DNA from: Saturnia japonica
Taxonomy: Eukaryota > Arthropoda > Insecta > Lepidoptera > Saturniidae
Length of the DNA stretch: 64,000 nt
Direction of reading: 5' to 3'
Assembly (NCBI GenBank): GCA_033032175.1
Contig: CM065308.1
Coordinates: 20,827,590-20,891,589, forward strand
In this document: piece by piece, positions 34,348 to 47,766 of the stretch
How positions within the stretch are numbered: the first letter of the stretch is position 1
Layout of the letters: each line of letters opens with the position of its first letter
The notes under the pieces: generated by a model
Told to the model about the DNA's origin: nothing
What the model saw: the letters and a program-made list of their open reading frames with translations, nothing else
Database searches by the model: none
Translations under genes and position numbers: made by a program

Positions 34348-37300
34348 ATGATGCCGATCCTTAGAAAACATACTACGCGTAAAATGCCAAGTTTAACAAA
34401 GGCTAAATCGACCTCTTTTGAGCAATCTCATACAATTCAAGACTTAGCATCTTTACGCAGAAAATGTACAATTGCTATTAAACGGTTAGCAAAGCCTTTG
34501 GAAATCGGTACTTTAGCTATAGAGGACCCTTCACACAGCGACTTATTTTTATCATATCATCAGGATGTTAAAGAAATTACGTCGAGTTTCGAGAACGCGC
34601 ATGTTACTATTTTAGACCTAATAGATAACTCGGATGACAACGAAAATGAAATCCAAGAACATTTTGATGATATGTATTATCGAATATTATCGATTCACCG
34701 GAAATTAACTAAAAGTGAATCTACTCAATCGCATAGGACTTCATCACAAAATATTCGTTTGCCGAAAATCGTTCTGCCTAATTTCGGCGGGAACATCAAA
34801 CAATGGCTCGAATATTTTGATACTTTTAACACTTTAATTCATAATTCTACTTCACTTACAGATACGGAAAAGTTTCATTATTTGATATCTTCTCTTAGCG
34901 GCGATGCGTTGTTAGTAGTAAAAGCATACCCTATGACTCACGAACATTATCATGATGCGTATAATTCACTTGTTGCTCGCTACAAGTGTAACGTACCTTA
35001 GCGTTTAGCTGTCGGAGAGATATTTTAAATATTGACTTTAAATACATCAACGCGCGCAAGTTCCAGAAGTCGCTTGATCTTTTCGAAGAGAATTTGAGTA
35101 TTCTAAAAACGATCAACTTACCGGTTGCGAATTGGGATTTTGTTTTAGTTTATCACATTTTATCGAAACTTGACAAAGATATCCGCCGTAGTTTTGAGGA
35201 AAAATATTCAGATATCGAATTACCGTCTTATGATCAACTTAAGAGTTTTCTTCGATCTAAATGCGAAGCTATGTTGCGTGACACACATTTTTCCGAATCG
35301 AATGAAGTCATAAAATATCCACCTAAGCATAGGCATGTGTCAAATCAATACAAGCATGTTGCTACTTCACAAGCGCTTGTTGTTGCATCTGAAAAATATG
35401 ATAAAAAGAGTGTGGTTGATAATAAAATTGACTCATTTTCGGGTAAGTGTCCTTATTGCAATCAGGCACATGCAATTACATCATGTCAAGAATTTTTAAA
35501 CAAATCGCTTGACGATCGCCAGCTTATAGCTAAACAAAAGAACTGGTGTTTTAACTGCTTGAAATCTTCACATCAACTGAAGAATTGCCATTCGATTTTC
35601 TCGTGTCGCAAATGCAAACATAAACATCATACTTTGCTCCATCGTGACAATTCTAATAACGAGCCAAAGCATATCGGGTCAACTTTGGTGTCAAGATCTC
35701 AACCAAACATTACCGTGCTGTTAGCAACAGCTATCGTTCAAATTCTGGATGCTTCAGGCAACATGCAATCTTTCCGTGCTTTATTTGACACCGGCAGTCA
35801 AAGTAGTTTTATTACTGAATCGGCGATACAAAAATTAAACTTAAAATCTGTTAAGACTATCGCGAACGTTAGTGGGCTGGGAGATGCGGCAGCACCGATC
35901 ATCGGTGACGTCGTGTGTTCTGTCGGAACTGACGGTCGAGTGTTGTACAAATTAAATATGCACGTTATTTCTAAAATATGTGGCGATCAACCAATCGCGC
36001 AGTTGAACACATCGGGATGGTCACATATTAAATCGTTATCCTTGGCGGATCCTGGTTTTGATATTCCAGGACCTATCGATTTACTATTCGCTGCGGACGT
36101 ATTCGCAGAATCTATTCTTAACCAACATATTAAAGGCGGTTCCAACCAACCTACCGCGTTTAATTCAATTTTTGGTTGGATTCTTTTAGGCAAGACATGC
36201 ATATCGTCTAGTACTTTGTTACATACATTACCAGATATCGATAACGAGTTAAATGCTTTAGTACAACGATTTTGGGAACTTGATTCCGTACCAAGTTCAT
36301 CAATATTGACTCCAGATGAATTACTATGCGAGCAAAAGTTTAAGTCTGATCATACTCGCGATGAATCTGGCCGATATATGGTACGTATTCCTTTTAAAAC
36401 TGGATCAGAACCAACCTTCGATGGTTCTCGGGATGTTGCATTGCGAAGATTCCACGCTATCGAACGAAGACTATCACGAGATCCGGATCTACATTCACAA
36501 TACGCAGATTTTATGTCTGATTACATAGAGAGCGGTCATATGTCGTTAGTCCCAGTAAACGAAATGGGCAGGGGAAAATATTATATACCACATCATTGTG
36601 TTCTACGCCCTGAATCTAAGACAACACGATTGCGCGTCGTATTCGATGGTTCAGCGAAAGATCTTAATTCTAGATCACTTAACGATACACAATTTATCGG
36701 CCCCAAATTGCAACCTAATATATTGAGTATTCTTCTGCGCTTTCGAGAACATAACGTCGTGTTTATGGCAGACGCACGTCAGATGTATCGCCAAATCTTA
36801 ATTGCACCCGATCATCGTGATTATCAGCGTATATTCTGGAGGAGCTCATCTAGTGAAATCCTTCGTGAATATCGTCTTAACACAGTGACTTACGGATTGT
36901 CTTCGTCTCCATATCTAGCTTGTCGTACTCTAAGACAACTTGCTGAAGACGAAGGAGATAATTACCGACTCGCAAAAGAAATCGTACTATCGGATATTTA
37001 TATCGATGACGTCATTACCGGTTTTTCTTCTCTTGAACTCGCACAAGATGCAAAATCACAAGTCGTTGCTCTTTTTGATCTCGGAGGTTTCAAACTTCGA
37101 AAGTGGGTTAGTAATAATCCACAGCTTTTATCCAATCTTCCCAGTGAAGATTGTCTAACTGGTTCTGTATCGCTTGACAATACGGAAACACAAACGTTGA
37201 AGGTTTTGGGACTCCGATGGGATCCTACCGTAGACGCATTTCTTTTTGAAATCAAACCTTCAAATCGAGTATGCACTAAACGTTCTATCTTAAGTGAAAT

Positions 37301-39554
37301 CGCGCGAATTTTCGATCCGTTAGGATTTTTATCTCCTATTACAATTCAAGCTAAATGTTTGATTCAAAAGCTTTGGATTCTAGATGTTGGCTGGGATCAA
37401 ACTCCACCGGATGAAATCGTCAATACTTGGAGCATATATCGAAATCAAATGCCACTATTGTCGCAACTAAAAATACCTCGTAAACTCATATGTCCAAATG
37501 TAAAATCGTGTGAACTAATCGGCTTTTGTGACAGCTCTGAAAATGCGTTGGGTACAGTGTTCTATATGCGTGTTACTAATTCCGTTGGTAAAATTCACGT
37601 ATTCCAGGTTTGCTCCAAAGCTCGTGTCGCACCTCTAAAACGTATTTCGTTACCACGTCTCGAGCTCTGTGCAGCCGTAATGCTTGCAGACTTATATAAA
37701 TTCCTACGCGATACTTACCTCTCTCGTATTAAAATTGACGCTGTCTACTTCTGGTCAGATTCGACAATTGTTCTTTCGTGGTTACGCTCTCATTCTTCAC
37801 GGTGGTCAACATTCGTCGCTAATCGTGTTAGCCACATACAAGACATTACACCCATCGAATGCTGGAACCATGTTCCCTCAAGCGAGAATCCTGCTGACAT
37901 CTGTTCTAGAGGTCAATTCCCCAGAGAATTGCTTCACAATACGTTATGGTGGGCGGGACCGTATTGGTTGCATGAAAATCCAGAATCTTGGTCAGTATGT
38001 TCAGTTAGCTTATCACACGAAGATAAAGCCATTGTTGAGAGTGAAGCTCGTAAACCAATAGTTCTAACATCAAAAAATATCGCTAAAGTTGATCCTAACA
38101 TTTTTGATAATCTTTTAAACCGCTTCTCGTCTTTGCAAAAAATTGTTAGGATATTAGCTTACATCTATCGTTTCATTAACAAATGTAGACATTTAAATTT
38201 TAATAATTACAAGTTTATCAATAATCTTGAGCGACACAATGCTTTGATGCAATTAGTAAAACATGTACAAGGTACTACATTTTCAGGAGAAATCATTAAC
38301 CTAAAGTTAAATAAGCCGTTATCAAAACATTTTCGTAAACTTAATCCTTTTATCGATAAACTAGGTGTACTCAGGGTGAGTGGCAGAATTTCTCGTTCGG
38401 GCTTAGAATATACACAAAAGCACCCTGCTCTCTTACCGCCTAACCATCCTTTTACATTTCTAGTAATTGATTTTATACATCACAGTTATTTACATCCGGG
38501 AATTAATACTACTCAATATTTGCTTCTACAGCAATTCTGGATAGTATCTGCAAAACGCACTATTCGTCATCGTCTCGCTAAATGTATCAAATGCTACCGC
38601 GTGAATCCAAAGCCTTTGCAGCCCTTTATGGCAGAACTTCCATCGTACCGTGTAAATCAAATAAAACCATTCTGTATCGTTGGCGTTGACTTTGGTGGAC
38701 CCTTTCGCATTAAACTTGGACCACATCGAGGTGCTAAGATCGACAAAGCTTATCTTTGTTTATTCGTTTGTCTTGCAACCAAAGCAGTACACCTCGAGGT
38801 GGTATCTACTCTTTCGACGGACGGATTTATCGCTGCACTTCGGCGCTTTGTAGCACGTCGCGGCCGATGTAACATAATTCATGCTGACTGCGGTACCAAC
38901 TTTGTAGGAGCTAGAAATCAACTTTCATCTCTTATGCAACACGCTTCCAATGCAGAAAAGATTGAATTTAAATTTAACCCACCGTAAGCTCCTCATTTTG
39001 GTGGTATATGGGAAATACAAATTAAAGCGGCTAAATCTCATTTACTTCGAGTGGTCGGTGATCAAATCTTAACTTTTGAAGAACTTACGACTTTATTCGT
39101 CCAAATTGAAGCTGTTTTAAATTCGCGACCTCTATGTTCCATTAGCTCCGATCCAAATGACTTATCAGTTTTAACGCCAGGACATTTTCTTACTTTAGAG
39201 CCTTTAACTATTGTTCCTGATGATGATCTATCTAATGTTAAACTAAATCGACTTCACCGCTGGCAGTTGATACAATCTTTTCATCAGAGTTTCTGGTCCA
39301 GATGGAAACACGAATATCTAAATTCTCTTACACAACGCGCTAAATGGACCAAAAATTCTAAACCACTACAAATCGGTTCAATGGTAATTATCAAGGACGA
39401 TAATCGCACTCCACTGCAATGGCCTCTTGCCAGAGTTGTGGATCTTCTGCCTGGTACTGATGGCATTCCTCGTATTGCATTAGTTAAAACCACAAACAAT
39501 CATACGATTCAACGACCGTTAGTTAAGTTATGTCCTCTACCGCTAGAAGACTAA
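34348..39554 (+). pseudogene. BEL/Pao Gag-Pol polyprotein gene, two inactivating changes
   Basis: A first frame (34348-35001) encodes the N-terminal Gag part. A one-base frame change near 34985-35000 moves the reading frame, which then stays open to 38985. After that break, residues counted from 35094 show: three zinc-knuckle-like clusters (CPYC...H...C at 119, CFNC at 152, CRKC at 171), an A17-type protease (DTGS at 232), RT (FMADARQMYRQ, YIDD at 636), RNase H (CDSSENALG, WSDSTIVLSWL), and integrase (HHCC finger, VGVDFGG, ADCGTNF). A TAA at 38985-38987 falls between NPP and the conserved APHFGG. The same frame resumes and ends at 39554 with the IEAVLNSRPL motif and the C-terminal DNA-binding part. 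One long Gag-Pol frame is normal for the family. Confidence 0.85.
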
Positions 39555-39719
39555 CTTAAATCGCTTAAATTCATTATATCTATGTATTTATATGTATCTA
39601 TATTTTATATATTATTTTATCGTATATCTATTCTAATATATCGTAGTGTTTTTACCGTTCTTATCGTATCTACCGATCCTTGTTCCCCAGTTGATCATTT
39701 GACCAGAAAATACCATAGG

Positions 39720-39736
39720 CATTTTGGTGGGCGGGA
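39720..39736 (+). other. Polypurine-rich tract before 3' LTR
   Basis: GGTGGGCGGGA immediately precedes the 3' LTR, in the place of the plus-strand primer. It is interrupted by pyrimidines, so the exact primer is uncertain. Confidence 0.45.
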
Positions 39737-40066
39737 TGTTTCGTACTCATATAAAACCTTATTATCAATACTCGATGGGACTGGCAAACGCAGCTGACAG
39801 CTGTCATGCTTTATGTACTCGTCGAATTTTTGGAGCTCTTATCGCGAGGCACGCAACAAGAATCGCTGTGCAAAACCGAATCTGAATTCGTATGGTGACC
39901 TGAATCGTGTCGGTGGATATCATCGCAAGTGTTGGAGCAGTCCAAGGTACGTGAGAGCATTGTATTTGTTCCAGCGCTATCGAGTTTTTGAACATCGTTT
40001 TTTACCGTATCGAAATTACCCAGTGTAGCTAAACCACCGCTATTTCGGTTCGGTGCGGATGCTACA
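39737..40066 (+). repeat. BEL/Pao 3' LTR
   Basis: 330 bp, same ends as the 5' LTR. It is followed directly by CATAG (40067-40071) and then Helitron sequence. Confidence 0.9.
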
Positions 40067-40071
40067 CATAG

Positions 40072-40170
40072 TGAGAAACCCATCTATGATTTTCTTTTGG
40101 TTTGTCGCGTTCCGAGATCAGTCTGTGTATATCCAATATTACGCAGACGAAGTCATGGATACCAGCTAGT
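40072..40170 (+). mobile_element. Helitron, right part after the BEL insertion
   Basis: It contains CATCTATGATTTTCTTTTGG, a second copy of the block also seen at 33430-33480, and ends GGATACCAGCTAG then T at about 40171. Confidence 0.5.
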
Positions 40171-40216
40171 TAAAAATAATTTGAACAGAAAAAAAAGAAC
40201 GGTATCAAAATAATGT

Positions 40217-40218
<2 letters not shown>

Positions 40219-40278
<60 letters not shown>

Positions 40279-40840
40279 AACTGACTACACTGTTAGCCTT
40301 AGGGGCCCTAAAGCCGCTGCGGCTTTTACAGCTTCACCGGACTTGGGGGCGAGCGCAGAGGGCACTCAGCCGCGAAAGTTTTGTGGACGACTCGCACGAG
40401 GGTGCCAAAGTGGCCGGACCTCGGCTCGGGCGGTCGTCGCGTTCGCAAATAGGTCGCGATCTATTCGAATCCCTACACCTACGATTCGAGCTAACTAAAT
40501 ATACACATAGGCACGTTCCCTTTCTCCTGGGAGGAAGGAAGGAACCGTGCGTATGTGTATTCAGTAATCGGAATGTTTCTACACTAACTAGCGCTAACTA
40601 ACTAGCGTAAAAAAAGAAAAAAAAAGGTCCCTCACAGAACCTATGTACCTGTGTGGTGTGCACGTGTGTATGTTCATACGTGTGTAGTGTTGTATGTAGG
40701 TAGCTAAGTGATGCACGTACAGTGTCACTTGTATCGCGCGGGCGGTTGCCTGACCCAAGGGTTTCACACCGAGGAACGGACCTAGGCTTGGGTTACCGCT
40801 AGAGAGGGTGGACGTGACGGGTGTTATTTTAAACAATGGT
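40219..40840 (-). repeat. Retroposon family C with 59-base poly(T)
   Basis: A run of 59 T (40219-40277) is the poly(A) tail of a minus-strand retroposon. The conserved 3' end (GGTGAAGCTGTAAAAGCCGC on the minus strand) follows, then GC-rich body sequence to about 40600 or beyond. The long intact tail points to a recent insertion or slippage growth. No coding domain is recognised in the body. Confidence 0.55.
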
Positions 40841-41115
40841 TATGATTTAAAACAAAGTTTCAAAACTCAATCAGAACTTCTTAATTTACAAAGAGTGTTT
40901 ATTTAGACATGAAATCATCACCTTTGTCCATGATATTATCTCACGAGGTGACAATGTGATAATGATTTTTAATATTATTATGTATGCGGTTGTTATAACA
41001 AACATATAAAAATGTATATTTTTATAACCAGCTGTTATCTCAATCACAACAATAAATATGTGAAGTATTTCGCATAACATCCTTGAAGAGATAATGCGTG
41101 ATGTTGATTTTTTAT

Positions 41116-41215
41116 AAACAACCAGCTGGTGCCCGCGACTTCGTCTGCGCAGGGTTAGTACTTCGAGTAGCTTATCCATGCACACAAACTTTCGCGTTTA
41201 TAATATTAGTAGGAT
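41116..41215 (-). mobile_element. Very short Helitron derivative
   Basis: The minus strand starts TACTAATATTATAAACGCGA and ends GACGAAGTCGCGGGCACCAG within about 100 bp, keeping both end regions with almost no interior. A further 5' end in the same orientation lies at about 41530-41637. Confidence 0.45.
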
Positions 41216-41667
41216 AAGGATCAATTTGTTACCACCAAATGTGCATTAGGAATAAATTATACATTTTTATTGTATTTATGGGGTCATTATTTTGGCGATA
41301 ATGGCTTACGCATAAAAGATAGATATATGCTATCGCGAGCTTTTTTTGTAGAACTATTTAAGATAAACATTTCCTTTCTACATTATATACGTATAACTCT
41401 AACGGTTTTTGCAGCGCATGCCAGAATAGCTCGAATTTTTCCAACTTACTTGACACTTATCGTTATATTTTGGGCAATTCACACAATACCTTTATAAATT
41501 ATAGCCTATGTGTTATTCTAATATATAAGCTATATTACTGTAAAGTTTCATTAAAATCCATTCAATAGTTTTTGCGTGAAAGAGTAACAAACGTCCATCC
41601 ATACATACAAACTTTCGCGTTTATAGTATTAGTAGGATTATCTCTGTGTTGCTTTCTCAACACCCCT

Positions 41668-41772
41668 CTTACCTCCTATTACATGGGACCTAAAAACATA
41701 CTCGGCGAACTGTGGGTGTACATTAGTACACCTCTGCCTAACCCTTCGGGGAATACAGGCGTGATGGTATGG
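41668..41772 (+). repeat. tRNA-derived SINE family A, 3' part
   Basis: It matches 24185-24280: ATTACATGGGACCTAAAAAC and CCTTCGGGGAATACAGGCGT. The tRNA head is missing. Confidence 0.6.
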
Positions 41773-41878
41773 TGTGCTTTCTCAAACTCGTCTCATAAAA
41801 TATCTTGTTTGCCAGAATAGATCAATAATGGTCTATTTCTTTTTGTTTAGAATTTTTACATATTATTTCAATATGTTT

Positions 41879-42118
41879 TAAGAGAGGTAGAGCACAAAAA
41901 AATTTCTTTGGATATTTCTCTACTTGGAGCAGTCTGACTGGTGGAATACCTTACCCCACAAAATATTGCAGACAAATAACCTAATGATGTGTTCCTGTGG
42001 TGAGTAGGGGTTTTAGAGCTCTTTAGGGTGGGGGTGATACCTATGGTATTATAAGTGCTCATGGGCTACAGTAGCCGCTTACCATTAGGTGGGCCGTATG
42101 TTTGTTTGCCAACTTGTA
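41879..42118 (+). repeat. LINE 3'-end-like repeat
   Basis: It shares TTTCTCTACT-GG(A/G)GCA and the GTGTTCCTG block with 53398-53672, and ends GTAGCCGCTTACCATTAGGT then GTTTGTTTGCCA, as at 6735-6965. Confidence 0.5.
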
Positions 42119-42129
42119 AAAATATAAAA

Positions 42130-43690
42130 AATTCTTATGACGGTGGAAACCTTGTTGTTTCAAGGAAGTGGCTTAATATAAAATACAGTTATCTGTATTG
42201 AACTTCAAACAAGGAATCAGTTACGATTAAAGTCAGTTACTAAGAGGTTGCTTCGCTAGAGAACTAAGTTGCCAAGGTTGTTATGGACCTTTTTATCAAA
42301 TATACCTTTCAAATCGGAATACAGCCGAAAATTCTTTACCGACTGCTTTAAAAACTTGACACAAATTTGCATTTGAAAGCACGTTTTTAATTTTTTTTAT
42401 ATACAGCGCCATCTGTTAATCATAACAAAACACGCGTTACGAAATATTTTACAGCAATCGGAGCGCCATCTGTTAAACGTAACAGCGACACACGCAATCA
42501 TGACACAAAAGAACACGCAATAGTTAAACATTACTCATGCTGGACAGCTTGCTTCTTGATAGCTGCTGTTCTACTGTCACTTAGCATTTTCATTGTTTGC
42601 AATTTAATAAATGCACATCATGTTTCCAGAACGCTTGATATATTGTAGGTATATTCAATGAAAAAAAATACATCCAGCGAATGAAAAAGTTGGTATATAG
42701 GTACACATTTGAGATTTTAGTTTGAGACAGTAAATATGACAATTTGTAATCTAGTTATATTTACCGGTCCTTAGCCGAACCAATGGGTTTCTAAAAACTT
42801 ATTTATTTTACAACGAAAGCTAATACTCTTTTAAACAAATTAAGACCTGTTTAAATATATGTAAAGAAAATACTCATATACGAGTTTCTTCCTCGTTATC
42901 TTGAAAAAGTTATTGGATTTCAAAAGTGACGTCGAACGGGACGTCATATATTTTAAAATAAAACAAAATTATATATTTATTATGACTGTGAACAGAAAAC
43001 TCTCATATAAACAATTTATTTTCTAAATTTGTAAGAATGTAAAAATACCTGAAATAAAGTCTTTAAATATTGCATCTCATGTTTACAGGTGACTGAATCT
43101 TTTGTTAAACAGAAACTGTAATTGATTAAATGTTTTAATTATTATATGTATATGAAAAGTTCTGTTTACAGAAAAACCCAATTACGTCTTTATTTCATTT
43201 TCCCCGATAATTAATTTTATCTCTTTAATATAAATAAAAATGTTCTAGTGATATACATACGAATTTTACATTTTCTATCTTACTGAAACAGTTTGTGTAC
43301 AATAAACCGCACAGCTAAAATTCCCTTTACACTATCGTGCCATCACAGACAGTGGTAAAGTTAGAAACGATAATTTCAAATAAGACATAGATTTCATTCA
43401 ATTCAAGATTAGAAATAAATTTTCGCCATTAACAACACTTTGAACGTGAGCGTACAAAGATGTGTTAAACGCGTTACTCATTTGTTTCGCGGACATTTGC
43501 AGCCCCATTTATACCATTCTTCACAGTGATTAAACCGGTGACTAAGATTATATTATACTATGAATAACGTATGCGATGAGTTCGTTAAATTTTATATCTT
43601 AGTACCTATTGAATTGAAGCTATAATTTTACAACGAAACTTCTGTTAGTTCTTCATATATAATAAAGGAAATGAAAATTTTTAAAACAAG
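42130..43690. other. AT-rich gene-free stretch
   Basis: A GCGCCATCTGTTAA block occurs twice (about 42407 and 42464). No genes are recognised. Confidence 0.4.
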
Positions 43691-43698
43691 TTAGTACC

Positions 43699-43882
43699 GA
43701 CTTAAAAAAAGGGGGAAGAACTCAATTCGATTGTATTTTTTTGTTATGGATGTTCAGGCATAACTTTTCCTTAAATAATACTTTCTTCGTTGGAAATGAG
43801 ATGACGAAAGTGTGGTCAATTTTCATTTCGACTTCGGAGATACACAAGGGAACTCTTCAAAACCATTGAAGTTGATTTTCCT
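43699..43882 (+). repeat. Dispersed repeat family A
   Basis: Diverged plus-strand copy with GGATGTTCAGGCATAACTTT and CGACTTCGGAGATACACAAG, ending AACTCTTCAAAACCATTGAA. Confidence 0.5.
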
Positions 43883-44530
43883 TTTTGTAAAACTTTTTTA
43901 CCTTACTATATAGATACTTGCATTAAATACAATAATGTTAATAATAACAATATATACATCTTATCATCCAGTTGTTTTCGGTGTTGCAATGATGTCATTA
44001 CTGAACATCTCATCAGCCTATTATCAGTCGAGTTCAAGACCGAGGACCTTTAGGTATAACATTTTTAAACTAACAGCGTTTCTGTGTAACTCATCAATTT
44101 GAATTACAAAAAAACCAATTGCACAATTACGAACTCGACGGAATGAATCACTATGCTTAAAACGTTAATACATAGTCTGTCCAAGAACAACAAAACGAGA
44201 GACCAGGATTCGTCGTAGCTCCTACAAATACTACGACAAAAGTCACTGAGTCACAGCTGCATTTACACACTGGGAGATCTGTAAATGCATTTCACAGTTA
44301 TGTTTTTTGGGCGGGACCAGTGCAAAGTTCCAAGAACAAATTTCAGTGCGTTTTTGCAACGTATCGTTTCTCACGGAATAGGCACTTAATCAGAGAGAGA
44401 GAGAGAGAATAAGTAAAAGATTTACTATAACTAATAGCGATAGGCGAGCGTGAAAGATATGCCCTTATGTTACTTTTCGGAAATCCATCGTAAGTGATTT
44501 ATCCTAAAAATTTTTACTACTTTCACCTCA

Positions 44531-44665
44531 AACAGATTTTCAACTTGAGGGTTGTAGCTAGCCATGCGGGCATTAGGAAATACCGCACCACAATCCTGTG
44601 GTTTCATCAGTTTTTCCTTCATCGAAAGCTCAGGCGCATTGCAGGGATTCGCACTGATTAACAGC
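44531..44665 (-). repeat. tRNA-derived SINE family B, fragment
   Basis: It matches 3262-3380: TTTTCAACTTGAGGGTTGTA, TAGCTAGCCATGCGGGCATT and CATTGCAGGGATTCG. A GA microsatellite lies upstream at 44391-44408. Confidence 0.5.
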
Positions 44666-44689
44666 TGTTTCGTCTTTCTGCAACAACCA

Positions 44690-47020
44690 ACGCTTTTTAG
44701 TTAGCAGTTGTTGATGTGAGCCTGCCTTTGTTAAATCTAATACTAATAATGGAAACGAAGAAAATGTGAAAAGTTATTATTTTAGTAACTGTTGCGGTTA
44801 GTGCCCCTGACATTTGCGCCAAACCCTTTGAAGATTTTAGTTTCAGTTGCAAATTACATGACTATTAGATTTTTTTTATGTGTCAAATGTTATACTAAAG
44901 TCTTTAATTTTTTTTGTTCAAGACATTATATTATATTGATAAAAATTTATAAAACAGTTTAAGGAGGGTGTGATTTGTATAAAAGGTTGTTATCCCAGTA
45001 TTTTCTTTATTATGAATGATAAAGGACCAAATATACTCAAACTGATCATGTAATCAACTGGTGGTTCTATATTAAGTTATAGCTTTATGTTCTTTGGCGG
45101 CATTTTACGTGATGCAATTTGGTTGTTGTGCACAAAGTGAAGTGAATTGTTGGAACTAGGAACATGAATTTGAAGTTGCCATAAAACTCCTTAGATATAG
45201 ATAGAGTCCTATTACAAGGGAGCCGACATCTAAATATTGCTACAGTTATATTTGTAGAATATAATAATAATTTGATAATTATTATGTTCACGTGACGTTG
45301 GCAGAATTGTAGATGAACACAGCTGCCAATAATAAAAAGTAGAAGAACTCACACTAACAATACACGAAAGCCAGAGTGTGCTGACTTTTTTTACTAACAA
45401 AATAACACTCAAAGGGGCAAGATTTTAAGTTGCTCTTTCGTACGTAATGAAATAAATTCCAATCATATATTGATTGACACGAGGTTACATATAAAACGTA
45501 GACACACACAAACACATAAAAACACGCACACATGAGCGGTCAAACTAAACGGCCATCAACCATTAATAAAATATGAAAACAATTACCTACTTTTTGATTG
45601 CTATAAAAAATCGATTGAATTGTAGGAGATATAAAATTGTGTTTTCGTTTAAGAACAAAATAAATTAGCATATTATATTTAGCTATACATATTATATTAC
45701 ATTTATGTCCGTATTTTTCCTTATGTCTAGCGTGATGCCATTTTATTGGACATACAAGTTCTGTCATAATCGCTGTTGTTAACGCGTCGTGTTTTGTAAC
45801 GAAATTAATAAATACTTTAATCTGATTAAACTCTAAGAAAACACTTATGAATTTCAAAACACTACTACCGGTTCGGGAAACATCCCAGTTATCAAGAAAA
45901 GCCAGGAAAAAACTCGATCTAGTTTTCATTATAAATTTTAGAGGATGTCCAAAAAAAGAGTGATTTTCAAACATCGCTATCATTCAGGTAATGATCCAAC
46001 CTATAATAAGTACTCTTATAAATCATGCTTTACATTATCCTTCAATTTATTGCCCAGCAAATTGGTGATGTGCTTAGAAAAGCTCACTGCAGAATCTTCG
46101 ACAATTATTACATTACATAGTTATGTATTGCATAACGGGTATCAAATGAATTTTGTCAATATAATATTTGCTGACTGTATACATCTAATACCTTATTTAT
46201 GAATTAATAGCAATGTTATTAATACAGACATTAAAATTACGTTTTTATTTTCATTATGTTAACCCAGATGGAAATATTAAATCTAAAACAAATTTGAACT
46301 TTATCGACATCGATAATTCTATTATGGTCATAGCAGTATCGAATTCATTAGCTCTGCTTTTATTATATTTAACTCGCGCTAACGTCTCTAATGTATAACC
46401 ACTTACGGACAGTTTTAACTGTAATGGTAGCATAGCATCACATAAAAATAAGTAACGGTTTAAAACCACAAATGACCGCGCACTTGGGTAAAATCTGAGC
46501 ATTAAAAAGAAAATGTTGATGAGAAACTCTTAAAGCACCTCAAGTACCAGGGTAAGTAAGTAAGTGCCTTACGGGCGTTAATAAAATTATTGTAAAATGC
46601 TCGCGTGGACGATAGAATAGCGCGTAATACTTATAAAAATCGTAGATTCTTAAAACTATATTATCTGTTAATTGAATGAAGACATCGGGATTTTTTGTAG
46701 TGAAAACTTCTATGGGGAAGAAAATTCATGCAAGTCAAGGTCACGTGACGTGTTAACGATAAACGGAGTCATTGTAGCAATATAACCTAAAAATAAACAA
46801 ACAAAAACAATAATTACACAACTAATTTGGATATAATCCAAAAAATAACAACTGTTTGTTTATAGTTTTAAGTTTTTACTTCTATCGGCAGTCCTCACGA
46901 CTGCTTTATCTTTTTTATAAGGACCAAGTATCTAAGGAGTATAACAACAAATTTTTTTTATCAAAATCAATCCAGTAGTTTTTGCGTGTTGCGCGTACAA
47001 CTGCAAACCTTTGCCATTTT
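44690..47020. other. Gene-free stretch
   Basis: No supported gene. The 147-codon minus-strand frame at 45540-45983 has no recognised domain and overlaps a diverged copy (45838-45905) of the repeat represented at 54320-54440, so it is not called as a gene. Confidence 0.4.
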
Positions 47021-47360
47021 AACCCCCAACTCAAAAAGAGGTGTGTTATAAGTTTAACGTGTATATCTGTGTGTCTGTCTGTGGTATCCGTAGCTCACAA
47101 GTGGCTGACCTGGTTTGGATCAATTCTTTTTTGTTTGAGAGGCGACTTCATCGAGTGTATTCTTTAGCTCTTTTGTTGTTGATAAATGGATGAGATAATT
47201 TGTCACATGATTGATTGAGTCGAAATTTGGTATTCTGTTACTTCAATGATATTATTAAAACCTTGGCCTGAAGCTGCGGTGTCATCTGGATTCTGTAAGA
47301 TACCTAATTCGTCACCAACTGATAGGAAATGGTTTCAATGAATAGGTCACTTAGGTTTAT
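47020..47360 (+). repeat. Dispersed repeat family E
   Basis: It starts CCCCCAACTCAAAAAGAGGT and includes GAGTCGAAATTTGGTATTCT. The second copy at 50030-50310 aligns over about 250 bp (GAGTCGAGATTTGGTATTCT). Confidence 0.5.
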
Positions 47361-47766
47361 TAATTTATTTATTGTTTAAATTTTCAATTTACCTTGTATT
47401 AGTTTAGATATAGTTCATAAATTGTCTCATTTTATGTTATGAAGTAGCCAACAGGTATGTGGTTCATCTAATGTTATGTGCGTAATGGTTTCACTCGTGT
47501 GAAATTTATTGGATCAACCCTCCAACGCGCAGCCGCTAACGCAACCATGTAGCATATTACATCGTTGTTCCCACGTCTTATACTTTCCAGATAACTTAAC
47601 ATTCATAATTACTTTTCCACTCCTTAAAGCGTACCGTAAATTTATTAGACTACCTTCCTTATTAAACAGCCTATAAAATGCATAATTTTTTTTATCGTAT
47701 TTGACTGGTAGTTCCAGAGATTACTGCGTTCAAACAAACCAAGGAACAAATAAGTATTGAGCCTTA

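Larger units (their letters stand above)
33529..40066 (+). mobile_element. BEL/Pao LTR retrotransposon, 6538 bp
   Basis: It has 330-bp LTRs starting TGTTTCG and ending GCTACA, a primer-binding site, one Gag-Pol reading frame with Pao-type domain order, and a 5-bp CATAG duplication. The LTRs differ at two positions by eye, so the insertion is recent. Gag-Pol has one frameshift (near 34990) and one stop (38985). Its insertion split an older Helitron. Confidence 0.9.

Noticed and set aside
45540..45983. 147-codon minus-strand frame as a gene
   Set aside because: No domain, AT-driven composition, and overlap with a dispersed repeat.
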